Shown: positions 11,916-24,365, counted from the stretch's first letter. The stretch is DNA of 64,000 nucleotides from Stenocarpella maydis (GCA_002270565.1 NQMI01000118.1:1-64000), one strand, 5' to 3'. Numbers and translations: made by a program. Notes: generated by a model not told the origin, from the sequence alone.

Positions 11916-13706
11916 ATGTCTGCTGAACCAAAGTCTGTCACGCAAAAGCCTCCAAAGCTTGATGGCCCCATCAGGCTGAACCGCAGAATCACTGGTCGCC
12001 TTTCTGAGCAAAAAGAAGTCAGGCGAGGGCTTCCAAACATTGACGATCCCAAGGAGGTTTACCACAAAACAAGCTCTCCAACTCCCAGTCTGTGCACTCG
12101 ATGCCTGGAGTTGCGTCTTGATGAAGCCCTGCGTAATATCGAACCCCCATGACACTTCACAGAGCCACGACTGCGAACTGTGCCAATTGCTCTCAGCCTC
12201 GCGTGTCGCTGTCGACCAGCCCAGGGTTAAGCCTCAAGACTTTGAGGATGGGGATGAACTGCATGTCTTCGAAATATGCGAAGACCTTAGCTCGCTTAGG
12301 CCGTCTTTCCATCGGGGTGGAGTGTTGCGTGGGTGAAGCGCCCTGTACTTGGCTGTCGTGCTGTCGGGGTTCACTCGCAACAACGAGCCTTTGGAGCTGT
12401 ATGGGGAGAAGAATGGATTTCTTGCCATCCGCCGGCGAGACACTCCGCAACCGCGAGTATTCGCATCGCGGGTTGCCAGCTCGCAATCGACCTATCGCTA
12501 GCACGCTACTGGCTTCAATACTACAAAGAGAATCACAAAGGAATATGTTCTCCAAAGAAGGAGGCTCCCACCAATCTCCACTTAATCGACTGTCGCTCGC
12601 TCGAGGTGATACCTGCACCGGATCAGGCGAACGATACAGCATTGAGCTACGTGTGGGGCGTGCCTACTACTGGAAACAGGGCATCGAGATCCACTGTTAT
12701 GTCTGAAACTGACTGAATGCCTCTGCCATTACCGGTGCCAGCCGTCGTTACCAATGCAATAGATATAGCACTCGGATTACGCATACATTATCTATAGGGT
12801 GGATAAATACTGCATGAACCAAAACAGCAAGTCCAAACACAAGAAAATCAACCGAGTAAACCTAGTATACCAGTATGCTAAGCTAACGATAATCGCCTTC
12901 GCCAGTAAAACCCCGGACTACGGTATCCCTGGGATAAACTACCAAGAACATTGCGAACAGCATACGATCACAATCGGGTATTTCAACATAATCCCGACAC
13001 TGAGGCACCCGCAAATCACCATACAATCGTCCAGATGGTCGACCTAGGTACCCGAGGGTGGACCTTCCTGGAATCAGTTTTAAGTCATCGAAATTTGGCC
13101 TTCACAGACAACCAGGTCTACTTCAAATGGAAAGCCATGAATTGCTATGAAAGCCTCTGAAGCGATCTCGATACGTTACACACGGAAGACAAGTCGCAGT
13201 TCATGGACGTACTACAGTCTGGTCTATTTAGTCGCACTGAAATGCTTAAATACGGCCATTTTGACGAATCGGATATGCCACTAGACCGTAAGCTTGTTCG
13301 TTTCATGAGAATAGTGGAGCAATACACAGTTAGAAACCAGACGTATGAGGCCGACTCCTTGAACGCATTCATGGGCATAATACGCAGGTTTGCAACAGCC
13401 CACACACGTTTGCACCAAATCTGGGGCGTCCCACTGGCACTCACGACTCAGAGTAACAAGTTTGAGATGAAAAGTTTTGCGATGAACTTTTTCAAATGGG
13501 CTGGCATGGAGCTACAAAGCCTCAGCTTGTGGCGGAGACCAGAATTTCCTTCATGGTCATGGGCTGGCTGGGCTGGTGAAACTCAATATGAAGATGGATG
13601 TCACAACGGCGCTCCAAGGGAGGTTTCAACCGAAGCCGGCTCCGTTTCTATCGAGATCAGCTGTGACTTGGAACTCAGCGTTTATAATTACGTTGAAATC
13701 AACTAA
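11916..13706 (+). pseudogene. HET-domain protein gene, degenerate (copy 1)
   Basis: Pieces of a heterokaryon-incompatibility (HET) protein occur in order in changing frames. They are LCTRCLELRLDEAL (about 12089), a HDCELCQLL zinc-like segment (about 12165), LIDCRSLEVIPA with TALSYVWG (about 12583-12660), VDKYCMNQN (about 12800), KINRVNLVYQYAKLTIIAFA, TRGWTFLESVLSHRNLAFT (about 13045) and a C-terminal FPSWSWAGWAG (about 13547). These match the HET core order: ALSYVWG, then a D-C-NQ block, then RGWT-E. Stops and shifts lie at about 12150, 12714, 12795 and 13158. The N-terminal limit (11916) is only the start of the open frame. Confidence 0.8.
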
Positions 13707-14154
13707 TCATCTATCCGTGGGCATCACTCACCCTGCTCCGATTTATTATGAAGCGCCGGCACTGCCTGCTTCTGCGTTCTCATACCACTCCTTTGCAACG
13801 GGCTCTCAATTATACATCTCCCAGTATCCCGCAAGCTCTGTCTTTGTCGGTCGGACCATGGGATGCTTTGTTCTTTTTTTGTTCTTCACAGAATGTAATC
13901 CAACGGCGATGCTTCTACTAAGGTATTCGGATACCACGTCATTATTGTGGCAGTAGAAGCGGAAGAGGATAGTTGGTATAGGTCGGCTTGATATATCTGG
14001 ATCAAGTCGGGAGCTCAGGGTTTGAAGAGTTTTGGGAAAGCTTCCCGAGGAACTGGTCAGAAGCAGCATCAACGCAATCAAGCCAACGGAACATGTGGAA
14101 GGATTTAACATGCCTTCGAATAATTTCATTATTAAAATCTATTTGGCTACACAC

Positions 14155-14473
14155 TTATGGCTTATAATGTCGAAACCTCTCCTGGTGCCGCGCATCGTAT
14201 ACTGTGGATCTCAACCTATTCAAACTCGCCAGGTTATGGTCCTGCAGGCGGCGAGTCAGCTCGGGAAGTCTCTGCGATGGATGCGGAGATGAGGCCTTTG
14301 TTCGACACGTGTCCCGCTGACAGCAACCAGTTGACCTCGGATGTCTCCTCCAGTGTCTTTGCCGCGTAAACGATGTCCGTGGAACTTGGTCGATAGCCCG
14401 AACAGTCTCCACCGCAAAGCAAGTTCCGGCTATCGTGGCCAGAACGCTCACTGATATGGTAAGAGGGGTCCAT
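14155..14473 (-). pseudogene. Remnant of a fungal STAND/ankyrin-type N-terminal domain
   Basis: From the ATG at 14473 the DNA reads MDP, then after one extra base continues in the next frame as LTISVSVLATIAGTCFAVE, the signature start (MDPLTIS-like) of N-terminal domains found on fungal NACHT, ankyrin and related proteins. A second shift leads into STDIVYAAKTLEE. Nothing recognisable of the NTPase or repeat region follows, so this is a truncated relic. It lies in the same broken-gene cluster as the NACHT and HET pseudogenes. Confidence 0.5.
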
Positions 14474-15146
14474 GCTGATTTTCGAGGTCTCGATACTGCG
14501 AGACTCTATCTTCACGCACGCTCAACCAGGCAGGTCGGTGGGTGCCTAGGTAGGCGTTGTCCGATTCACCGACCAGCTCTCGATTCCGGCCACAACGGTA
14601 GTACAATAGAGAATATCTTTCGAAAGACTATAGAGAGGGTTGTGCTGTAATTCGACGCCTGTTAATGCGGTTGAGTGGGGCCGAGATTGTACGCACGATG
14701 ACTGACGAAATATAAATTTAGAACCCTTGCTTCAGCTGTGCCACGCTTAGGCTGGATAGTTAGACACTCGTGTGGAACATGCAGCCTACTTCACCGGTCA
14801 CGGGTATTACTTGAGCCCTGCAGTTGGTCTTCGATCTAACCGATAGGACAAAGAATTGGAACCGGGACAGTACAAACCACATTGGGGGCGCCCCATTAAT
14901 TTATTAAAACCTCAGAGTGCTCTTGGTGCATCGTCCTCATCACACCAGCAACTTAGAAGCAGGTATAGAAGTTCAAATTTTACAGAATTTGCGTCCCACA
15001 ACATTTATTTATCCCAAACTCGCTCATGATGTGCATGCCACCGCCTTATGAGACCGTGGTCAGAGATATTTTCGCAGATAAGGATCTGATATCTGCAGGC
15101 AGGAATTCCTCGTAATCTCGAGACGTTCAGTGCTGTACGAGGCCGC
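14474..15146. other. Intergenic stretch
   Basis: Short unrecognised ORFs only. The right end is the 3' flank of the secreted-protein gene transcribed leftwards. Confidence 0.4.
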
Positions 15147-16023
15147 TTAGCGGAAGTCGCCGCCGCCGTTGCAACGAGAAAGGGGAATGCTGCTCTGTTG
15201 CTTGATGCAAGCAGTAATGGCACCCCCAACCCAGGTAACACCCTCATAGGAGCCCTCATCGTGGGAGTCGGCCATGAAGGTGCCAGTCTGCCTGAGAGAG
15301 CCAAGGCAGCCCTGGAAGGTGCGGCCGTACTTGCGGTTGGTCCAGGGCTTTGTGACGACGACTCCAGTGTAGCCAGCATCGATAGTGCCGCGGATGAGGT
15401 ACCCCTGCTGGGTGGTCCAAGTGCGCTGGTAGTCGATTTTGAATGTGGCACCGAGCTTGGCATACAGCGAGCTGAGGTCGAAAGAGCCGCCGGCACTGAC
15501 GCTGTTGGAGATGGAGTAAGATTTGGAGATAGTGATATCTATGCCCTTGCTGCCGGCACCGATGACCACAGGGGACATCTGCACGTCCCAGTCGACAAAA
15601 CGTTGTTGCTTGTCAATAACATACTGCAGATCACCGCTGCAGTCACGCTTGCCGAGCGCGATGTCGGTGTGGTTGACGGGGATCTCAGAGAGACCCTCGC
15701 CGGCCTTGATGTAGTCGTAGTCGATCTCGGGAGTCTCGGCCGCGATACCCTCAACCTTGAGGAGGAGGTTCCAGGTCGCCTCAGTTACGATAGCAGCTAC
15801 ACAGCAAAGATAAATTCAGTATGATTAGACACCCCAGATCCCTTGGCGTGAACTCACTGCGACCACCGGCTCCAAAGACAACCATCTCTCCGTTACGGAG
15901 GTTACGGTCCGCAGTCTCGGTAATGTTAAGGGCGGCCTCGCTGTTGTCGAGAACTGGGGTCGGGACGGCGCCGACTGCAGCAGCGAAAGCCGAGAAGAGG
16001 GTGACTGAGCGGACAGAAACCAT
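15147..16023 (-). CDS. Secreted protein with Kex2-type pro-region (effector or lytic-protein candidate)
   Basis: Two exons, 16023-15858 and 15796-15147, separated by a 61-nt intron (GTGAGT...GTGTAG), encode 271 residues. The first ~19 residues (MVSVRSVTLFSAFAAAVGA) form a signal peptide. A pro-region follows with NIT and NHT sequons, ending at LGKR|DCSG, a classic Kex2 dibasic site at about residue 105-108. The mature part (~165 residues) has few cysteines, many alternating Ser/Gly/Thr and hydrophobic residues (SKSYSISNSVSAGGSF, then TWTTQQGYLIRG) and a segment YTGVVVTKPW, suggesting an all-beta fold. Strand alternation of this type also occurs in aerolysin/MTX-like proteins, but I see no decisive motif and do not assign that family. 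Strong reading frame, good splice sites, intact. Confidence 0.75.
15797..15857 (-). other. Intron of the pro-region secreted-protein gene
   Basis: GTGAGT 5' site at 15857, pyrimidine-rich end and TAG 3' site at 15797. Splicing joins GAGGR to TAIVTEATW in frame. Confidence 0.7.
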
Positions 16024-16976
16024 GATGGGCTACAAAGACCAGAGCTGCCAGGAAAGAGAGGAGTAAGTGGGTGAGGTTGAGGATGATAAGAAGTAAGTCC
16101 TACCCAGTGGGAAACTCGAGAGGTTTTATAGTTGTTCTGGCGAGCCACCCGGCCTGGTATTTCGGGCTCGTGAGGTAAGATTCAAGAACCACATCAAATC
16201 AACATCCAGCAAAGTGACACCCGCATGCCCACCGCCGTCTATGTCATCTGGAGTAGCCATTGCCTCCACATTGGGTCCGTTGACTCGGTCGTTGACTTGG
16301 TAGCTAAGTTGTGCACGCTCCAGACAAGCATCTCTGTGCACAACTGCTCACACGGACCTTATCCGCCGGGTGGAGCCAAGTGGATTTGTGGTCCTTTCCG
16401 GTTATGTTCAGAACCCATGATCTTGGTACACCGTCCCGACAACTTGGTCTTGGCAATCTGTATGGGGACTCCCATTGTGCCCTGACCCAGGAACGATCCA
16501 TGTCGTGTCGACATTCTTCATCGAGTTTAGCAGGCCCCGTAACTCACGACTCAGCAACCGTCACGAGTCACTCGACGGGGGGCAAACTTGTGATGTTGGA
16601 GGACGGAGAAATTTCCAACATGACAGAACGCTGGATACTCCCACAAATGCCCCCATGATCGTGGAATGCGACGCCGCAATGAAGGAGTGGAATTTTCAAT
16701 GTTACGGGGTCCCAGTAGAGTGCCTACGTCCCAATGAGGAATAGGAGCAAGCCAGACTGATTATTACGAGATATCATTATCAGTTTTGTACGGATATTTG
16801 TCGAAGTCATTTCTTACTTTGGAAACCCACCAAGTATTTGAACAATCAGTCCCGCTGCTGTATTCCACCGCAGTCAAAGAACACGCCGAATTCTCTTGTC
16901 CACATTATCCCTACTTGACTCAATCTTCAAATCTTCACACAAGGCTCCCCTTCTGCTTGTTCAACGCACAGCCAAG

Positions 16977-17448
16977 ATGCGGATCTCCACGCTTGCCACT
17001 TTTGCGGCTCTCACAACCGTGTATGTGGCCCGTCCCCAGGATCCCTACCATGATTCACAGGCGTACTGATTGAAGCCCAGCACGTTTGCAAGGCTCCACA
17101 GCGCGGCTGTCTGTGTCCAGCACAGATCTTATGGCAGCACTGGTAACGGTACACCTGCTGGCATCGCCTATGGCTCCTACACAGAATACGAGATTGACAC
17201 TGCGGCCACCGAGTGTGCCTGCAACTTCTATAAGGCTCGTAACACTGGAAACAACCAATGGGACAAGTGCCCTGATTGTACCTTTGACGGACTCCAGTGC
17301 CTTTCCAATGGCTGGCACATTGGTGGTGATGAGGTATGGTGTATCTCAGCTTCCCCACCCCCAGGATGCGAGAACTGATCAATTTTTGCTCCAGATGACC
17401 TACTACTGCGAAAAGAAGTGCAGCTCTGAGGGAGCTGAAGCCAACTAG
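16977..17448 (+). CDS. Small secreted cysteine-rich protein (effector-like)
   Basis: Three exons, 16977-17020, 17081-17333 and 17395-17448, with introns of 60 nt (GTATGT...CCCAG, branch CTGAT) and 61 nt (GTATGG...TCCAG, branch CTGAT), encode 116 residues. The N-terminus MRISTLATFAALTTV is a hydrophobic signal peptide. The mature protein has eight cysteines in a paired layout: VCV, ECAC, KCPDC, QC, YYCEKKC. It also has a Gly/Tyr-rich stretch (GIAYGSYTEYE). Without splicing the first exon stops at 17069, so the introns are needed. Size, signal and cysteine number match small secreted effectors or antimicrobial proteins; no named family is recognised. Confidence 0.75.
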
Positions 17449-20400
17449 CGGTGGAGTCCAGTGAAACTGGCGAGGAGGGCAGCATGGCAGACTTTTTCAT
17501 GGATGCTAAGACTTAATACCAAAGTGTAGATGGGTTATCTTTTGGACGTAAATATTTATTTCTACTGTATTCGCTTTAGCTGAACAACATGTTGCTGTTT
17601 AAACAAATCCGTGTTTCGCCTGCGGATTTTATTCCACTTTGCTTGCTCCGCAATTTAAAGTTAGTGTTGTCGCCGCACAAACCTTACATTAAATAATTAT
17701 AGTGAATCTATCTTGCATCAGGAGTATTTGGGTGATACCACAACTGACACTTCCCTAATTATAAGGATCTCGGAATTCATTCTCAAACTTTATTTCCTGC
17801 GTTGACTTCATGATATGTGTCTTCGTTGTTTTGATAGCAAAGCGTACCTGAGTGCTGTTCCAGGTCGTTGCTTCTCACAACCTCCGAAATTACCCCTTTA
17901 AAGTTGCGGGGACATGCACTTAGCTGCAGTGTCAAGCCCTTCGATGCCCATATTCGCCCCACTGCTGACAGCTGGAACGTGCCCCAGTGGCCCAATGCAC
18001 GCGTGCGCAAGGATCAGTCGCAAACATTAAATTAACCTTGGAGATCCCACGTGCCTGTTTACCTCTCCACCGACATGATGAGACTGGGGGCAATTTTATC
18101 AAATGCGGATATTGGTTGAGAGCAGTCCGGCAGCAATGACTCAGCGACGATACCGCTGGTTTCTTCTCATGTACCCTTGAGTATAAAGCACGAGGAGAAA
18201 GACATTGATTTGTCTACTAGTCATGCCCTGGAGAATGTGGTTCGTGAGCGGGTCCAAAAGCCCATCATCGTAGACAAAGAATATCCACAGACCCACGCCG
18301 TAGACTGACAATCTGATAACTTCGAGCTTATTGTTTCGGTGCCAATCGAGAAATGAGGCTGCTACGGATAAACACTCAGGCTGATCCAGTCTTAGCCCTA
18401 CGTGATGAAATTAGATCTGGCAGAATGTACTATGTAGGGCCTGGGGCCTAAAATAGATGTTCTAGACCAAGCTGTTCTGGAAGCCCAGCAGAGGGTTTAT
18501 CAACGCCACTGCCAAGAAACTCCGGCAACTGGAAAATCACAATCAAAATCCCCCCAGCCGTGGATAGCTGGTGTAGAAAAAACCACTGCACTGGCGTAGA
18601 ACATCAAATACTATGAAGTAACACAGGGGCTTGACCCAGCACGGCCGGATTTTTGCTGCGAGTAACGGTTGGGTTAGCCGCCGCTGCGTTGGAGGCATGC
18701 TTGAGGACACAGGACCCAAATAGACTGGAGATAACCGTATAAGCCTTGAAATCCGCGAGTCAGCTTGCAACAAGCGGTGTCACCGAAGATCTCACGGTCA
18801 AGCATCTGCGTCCCTGTCACGGAAATCCACAACTGGGTAGTTCAGGACCCATTGCCCGACCTTTGTTACGAGAACCGCTGATACTGTCGACCACGTACCT
18901 TGATGGGCTATCATCCACCACAATAAGCTGCTGCACTTCCGAAATCGCAGCCTCACATTTGATTTAGGCTGCTGCTCGCATGTGGGCCATATTCCCTGTG
19001 TCGAAGCTTTTCAACAAATAACGTCTCAACCGGAGGAACACGGCTGAGGAAATTGACGCGGACAAGGGCTTCTCTTTTTATCCATTTAACTCAGATTTCA
19101 CACCCAAAAACTTTCAGGAGGGATCAGGAGGTTGCCAGAGGCTGGCAAAGACAAAGGTGTGGGTTTGGCTCTAGGTGTCCAGATGTCACTGAGCGCCAAT
19201 TCAGGCACGCTGGGACCTAACTCGATACCTGTCGCTTGGGATGAGATTCCTCAACTTTTTGAGGCCGCCATGGCTGACTCAAAAGCCATCATGGCTGCTA
19301 CGGGTCTCACCGCCGCGGGAACCCAAACAAGGGTAAGCCTCTTACAACAGTACGATGATTCCCAAGCTTTCCCGCCAGTATTTATGAAATATCAATGACT
19401 CTTCGCGGTGTTCTAACCAGTTGGTTTAGAAAAATACCTTTGATCGGCCGATCCAAGAACGTATACGTCAAAGATGCCTAACCGGTGCTCTTAATATTAA
19501 TTTCGAATTAGATTCGGCCACAATTGGGTATCTAGAGACATGGCAATATAGTGGCCACATAATAAAACCTGAACAATACACAATGGAAGGCTCAGACCTC
19601 ACCACCCAGGACTCTCTCTTCAGGCTCACATCAACGGACTTTGTCTGACGAGTAGCCGAGGCCAGACCGGGGGCTCTTCATGACTTACCATCCGTTGATA
19701 ACCGCTTGAGAACTGTGTTGATCGCGAATTGCAATCCCATCTTGAATTTGCCACTGATATCCCTGGAGTTCTGGCGAGTTTCATGGTCGCCGCTCAATGA
19801 CCGATTTCCGAGGCTACTGCGAGGAGGGCAAACCGGTCGCATCCGGTACTCCACCGTCCTGCAAAATTGGCTCTTTACTTGTTTTGGCTGTGCTTGCGAT
19901 TAGGACACTTGGAAAACGCTAGCTGCTCTGTGTTAATCTACCCAACGTCTTCATCATACTTCCAGTAGACCTCGACACAGAATATCAGACTCACCAAAAG
20001 AATTCTAAAGCCCCACAAACCACGACTCCCTTCAGGGCCTAACCTTTCTTGCCTGGACCACCATCTCCCCCTTTCCTTCATTATCCCATCACATCAAAGT
20101 CCCATGCAGGTAACACGTTTGACCCCGGCGTTGAAGCTGTGGGGTCTCCAACTGGCGCATAGGGAGACGGGCTACCGCCTAGATGTAGACCTGCCAGAGT
20201 CGTAGAGCAAAAGGTGGTCAATATTGTCCAATAAAATTTTAACAATGTAGCCGCCCAGAAGAGTCTTGATTATAAGAACACCAGCAAACATGCTACGGAA
20301 CTGCGTGGTCACGCGGTAAACATTCAAAATATCTCTCAGGCTGCCGATCTGAACCGTCCTTAATGCCTATCTACGTAACGTGCAAGGTCTGTCGTTTGAT

Positions 20401-20849
20401 GACGGTTCTTTTTCCACGCGAGGAGCCCAATCAAAAAATGGCTTTCATTTCAGATCATGACTGGTGCTCCAGACGTAGCTATGCGATCAGAATTAGAATT
20501 AAGCAGGTTGAGCCCGCTACCTAGGTATGTAATCTCGTTAATACAGCTCTTGTTCTCTAGACCGCCGGGCGTCCAATTGTCAATTTTGCCATCCCCGCGG
20601 ACACCAGATTGTCCTCAACCTTCATATCACCGGCGAACCCCGTCACTATTGCCCAGCATACACAGTGAATAGTACCTAGGTACAATCAGATGATTCCAAA
20701 CCAGCCACATGGATGGCAAAGTGCTGACGCTGAGAATACACGGCAGTAAACCCGCAGGAAAAAGCACAACGACAAAAGAAAAAGAGAGACCAGGGCACTA
20801 CGAGGTCCAAAACGGGTCCCTGAGGTTTGGCGAATGGATATTCCACTAA
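17449..20849. other. Long stretch without an intact gene
   Basis: No intact gene recognised. At 19132-19398 an open frame (GLALGVQMSLSANSGT, then VAWDEIPQLFEAAMAD) looks protein-like in composition but is bounded by stops and I cannot assign it; it may be the relic of a gene. The rest is ordinary-composition DNA with short ORFs. Confidence 0.4.
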
Positions 20850-22555
20850 CTAGAATCGGTGAGCCACCCTCCTCGGTAAGGTCACAATATCCTCCATGGC
20901 ATGGACGTGACTTGGTCTCGGAGCTATCCCGTCATCGGTATCCAGTTGGGTCGGCATGCGTCCAACGCTGTCGCCCGTCCCAGCCAGGTTGCACTCCTCC
21001 ACGACAACGGTGGTGGTGGTCCTTGTTGTGATGCCATCCAGCCTCTTCTTATCCGACTTCCCCAGGGATTCCCATCCGACACCGTTCTGCCGGCCCCTTA
21101 TGGACCCCCCCTTGAACATATGTGTCAGCGGCTGGAGCCCCGGTAGGCAACCCGCCGACTGCCCGCCGTGGGACCCACCGCGGCCTCCGCTCAGCCCGGC
21201 CTCGACCCACACCATGTTGCCGTACTCGACGGACGGCGTCCGGAGGAACTTGAAGTCCGACAGCCCGGCCTCCCTGATGTCGGCCGGGGCGAGGAAGATC
21301 ATGGTGCAGCTCCAGAGCACGACGTCAAGCCAGCCGTTGCTCGCGATCATGGCGCCCGCCCACAGGAAATATCCCCGCTGGATGTCGACGCCGGACGCGA
21401 GGATCATGGGCCCGATCGCCATTGGCGCGCAGCACACAAAGTATACGAGCGGGTATATGAGGAACGCCGGGTGGTGGCCTGAACGGCGCGGGTTGCGCAG
21501 ATCGAAGCGCACCCGTCCCAGTCGGCGGAGGATTCCTGGTCGTGAGCGCCCGTCTGGCCGGGGCACGCGTATCTTGATCGCGGTGCCAATTAGCCCTAGG
21601 ACTATGATACCCATCATGGGTAGGACCCAGCCGAAGTGTGTCCAGATGCGGTACCCCGCGTACTCCTGGCTGATCCAGCACTACATGTGGCGAGTTGATA
21701 CCGTCAGCAGGCTTGACTCACAGGCCGGTATTGTAGGACAAGACAGCAATTTATCAAGGAAGCTACTCTTACCCATGTATCAACCCTCACGAAGTACCCG
21801 CCATGATCCTTCCCATTGTTCGAGGCCCAGACCCCAGCCGCCACGATGATGAAGCTAAATGACCACACCGTGGCTACAATCAGCCGCAGGGCCTTGGACG
21901 GCATGGTATATCGGTGGACAACGAGCAGGTAAGTGTTGATGGAAACGGCGGCAGCGAAGATGGCACTCGCCACGTCCCCCTGCGACCGCAGCCAGCCCTG
22001 CGCCCAGCAGGATTCCGACCGCACATAGATGGCGTTGTGTTCCACCCAGGCGAGGTTAGGAATATACGAGGCGGACTGGATGATGTCGGCGATGAGGAGC
22101 ATGTAGATGAGCACCAGGAGGGGGTTGTAGCCCTGGTAGCGGCTGCGGATGTTCGGCACGGTGCCGGCTGCGGGCTCGCCGGCGCCATCTGCGTGCGAGG
22201 CATGGTCTGGCTGGTATGGGTCGCCGCCGGGAGGCAGTGGAGACGGATTTGACTTGGGTGCTCCGGCAAGGGTGTTGGTTGAGGTCCGCCGGAAGAGGCG
22301 GTGCTCTTCGCACTGGGACCGTTTCGGTCGTGGTCTGAGCCGGCGAGTGAATAGTCGGCCCCGGTGTGGTGATTTGAACTGGCTCTGGATGACGCGGTAT
22401 GTGATGAAGGAGAACAGGCTCGTGCATAGGACAAGAGAGACAAGGGCAAGTGCGCCAATTACAGCGAGACCTGTCCTGAGGTCGTCGTCCAGAGGCGAGG
22501 GGTCCTCGGTCCCCGGTGGTTGTGTTGGCCCGTGATTGTCCCCAACATCAGACAT
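20850..22555 (-). CDS. Seven-transmembrane G-protein-coupled receptor (Git3/cAMP-receptor-like fungal class)
   Basis: Exon 1 (22555-21773) and exon 2 (21680-20850), separated by a 92-nt intron (GTAAGA...CATGTAG, branch CTGAC), encode 537 residues. Hydrophobic helices: TM1 about residues 28-55 (TGLAVIGALALVSLV), TM2 after residue 143 (LLVLIYMLLIADII), TM3 (GDVASAIFAAAVSIN, followed by VVHRY like a DRY region), TM4 (LRLIVATVWSFSFI). After the intron come the conserved CWISQEY...RIWTHF, then TM5, TM6 (FLIYPLVYFVCCAP) and TM7 (AMIASNGWLDVVLWSC). The extension CW at the splice junction is typical of fungal receptors in this class. The N-terminal loop 1 and the C-tail are long and disordered. Likely at the plasma membrane, coupling nutrient or external cues to a G-alpha subunit. 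Ligand unknown. Confidence 0.85.
21681..21772 (-). other. Intron of the GPCR gene
   Basis: GTAAGA 5' site, CTGAC branch point and ATGTAG 3' site; phase 0, joining VRVDTW to CWISQEY. Confidence 0.8.
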
Positions 22556-24365
22556 CGTGTACTGTCCCTCCCAGCGTGCTACCGAGCCACGGGTGCAATG
22601 GGGTTAGGGCTCCTTATTAGTCCCTCTGTGTTGTCGTATTCACTCGGCTGGATGTGCGGCGATATGTACTACATATCTGCCGTGTGAAGTGGCGAGCTCA
22701 TGTTAATCAGACAGCTCAAGTTTCACCCGCTTACGCATCTGCGAGGGGGGGATGCTGGGGTACAAATATGCACCATGTGAGGAAGGGAGAAATGATCGTC
22801 AGCGCTCTGATCCACGACTCCGCACACCGATGGTAGGTCGTGCTGAATCTTGGCTCGGCTGTCCTCCGCCGAGCTGGGCCAGGGCGTGACTCGCAGGGCG
22901 CAAAGCTTCCTATGGGGGCCGTACCGGTATATTAAGCTTTTTCCACGTGCGCAACGCCTGCTGGAAGTAAGGAGCAGAACCGCACCAGACAGCCAGCTTG
23001 TGTGACGGTCGGGCCCCCGATGCCAAGAGCTCACCTAGTCCGTTAAGAAACGCGATCCTATGCTATAGCCCACAAGTGTGGCCATCCATATTATTCATAT
23101 CCAGACGGGTGGGCCGTCGTGTCCTGCGCGCACCATGTCAGGCCCTTGTGACCAAGCTTCCTGGTAATGGCCAAGACGTGGAGGATAATCTATCTGTAAT
23201 GCCTGTGGTGCGGTCCGCGCTGCCGCTTTCTTGATTGGCTAGGTCAGCCGCGCCGCACTGCCAGCCTTGTGGGTCCTGAGTGATTGGTATCTGGTCGACA
23301 AGCCTGAAGGTACCTTTCCTCACTGCCGGACAGTGATCAGGCACTCGTGCGCACTGTAGCCCCTTTACAGTACTATCGTGACTGGTATCGGGTGGGGGCT
23401 TACAAACGACATTACAGTTCAGCAGAGCTCTATCTCAAACCAAATGTTTTGGGCGAGATTAATCATAAAAAATTGAGTGATATCATAGAACTTGCCTAGA
23501 GCTAGGTTTCTAAATGATTACTGTCGACTGTCGATGTGACTTTCTAAGCACGACACTACGTCCTATATCCTAGTTATATGCAACTACGCGAGGTGGGATA
23601 GTCGATGTGTTTGCATACTTTAAATGTTGGGGATTTTTTAGTAGTTCAGAGGGAGAAGCAATACTTATAACGTTACGTTTAATCTGTGACGACAGCGTAG
23701 AATGTTGAGATTCCTGTTCTTATTCGTCACGAATTAGTTGAACCGGCCTGTTCCATGTACACTACTCCAATACAGTCGCGGGCTCGGAGTGACGCTTCGT
23801 ACAGCCTTGATTAATTACTGAGAAATGACATTTCTCCCTAGTACTTGGGGAGGCTGCTCTTTACTAGGCAATTCAAGACCAGTCGTAGAGAAGTCGCGCT
23901 GTACCAAGTACTTTCCGTTCTAGCTCATCTGCACGATTGCGAAGTTGATAGACAGTCGTCCTTCGGACAATTCAAGGTTGACCACTGTCTACCACTGTCT
24001 TGGTACTCAGATCTCCGGGCGTGAGCGTTCATTAATACCACTCTGCGTCCAAAAGAAATTGGCATTAGTATCTCATCTACAATAAATTGTGGTCAACTGG
24101 TTATCATTCATCCACCATCTACCAACACCCAACTGCCCACGCTAAAAATGCTTCCAGGATTGAGGCACGTGCTAGGCTCAGGGATTAAGATAACCCTAAC
24201 CCGTGAAGCCAAGCCTGATTTCTGTTTAAAACACGCATCCACACCTCTCCACTCAATTCTTGCTCTGCTCTTTCGTTGTTTTCCCGATGAGACCACGAAT
24301 CGCAAACACTAAGCAGTTTCCTTCGCTCTACGCCACTTCCTTTACACGCAAAGGAAGACTTCACA
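22556..24365. other. Intergenic stretch with one copy of a ~160 bp repeat
   Basis: Upstream region of the GPCR, then DNA of moderate AT content. Contains repeat copy A (23202-23363). No gene recognised. Confidence 0.4.
23202..23363 (+). repeat. Direct repeat, copy A (~160 bp)
   Basis: Matches 25828-25986 along its whole length at roughly 80 percent, with shared blocks such as GCTGCCGCTTT, GATTGGCT, CCGCACTGCCAGCC, GTACCTTTCC and ACTGTAGCCCC. Most differences are C/T or G/A. The two copies flank a kinase-like pseudogene. It could be a solo LTR, MITE or other short dispersed element. Confidence 0.7.

Noticed and set aside
11681..12155. Minus-strand ORFs opposite the start of HET copy 1
   Set aside because: Two overlapping frames, no domain, antisense to sequence that matches the HET N-terminal region.
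20901..21849. Long plus-strand ORF (297 codons) opposite the GPCR
   Set aside because: Shadow of the GPCR exons; Pro/Arg-rich without motifs, and the minus-strand model has splice sites and seven helices.
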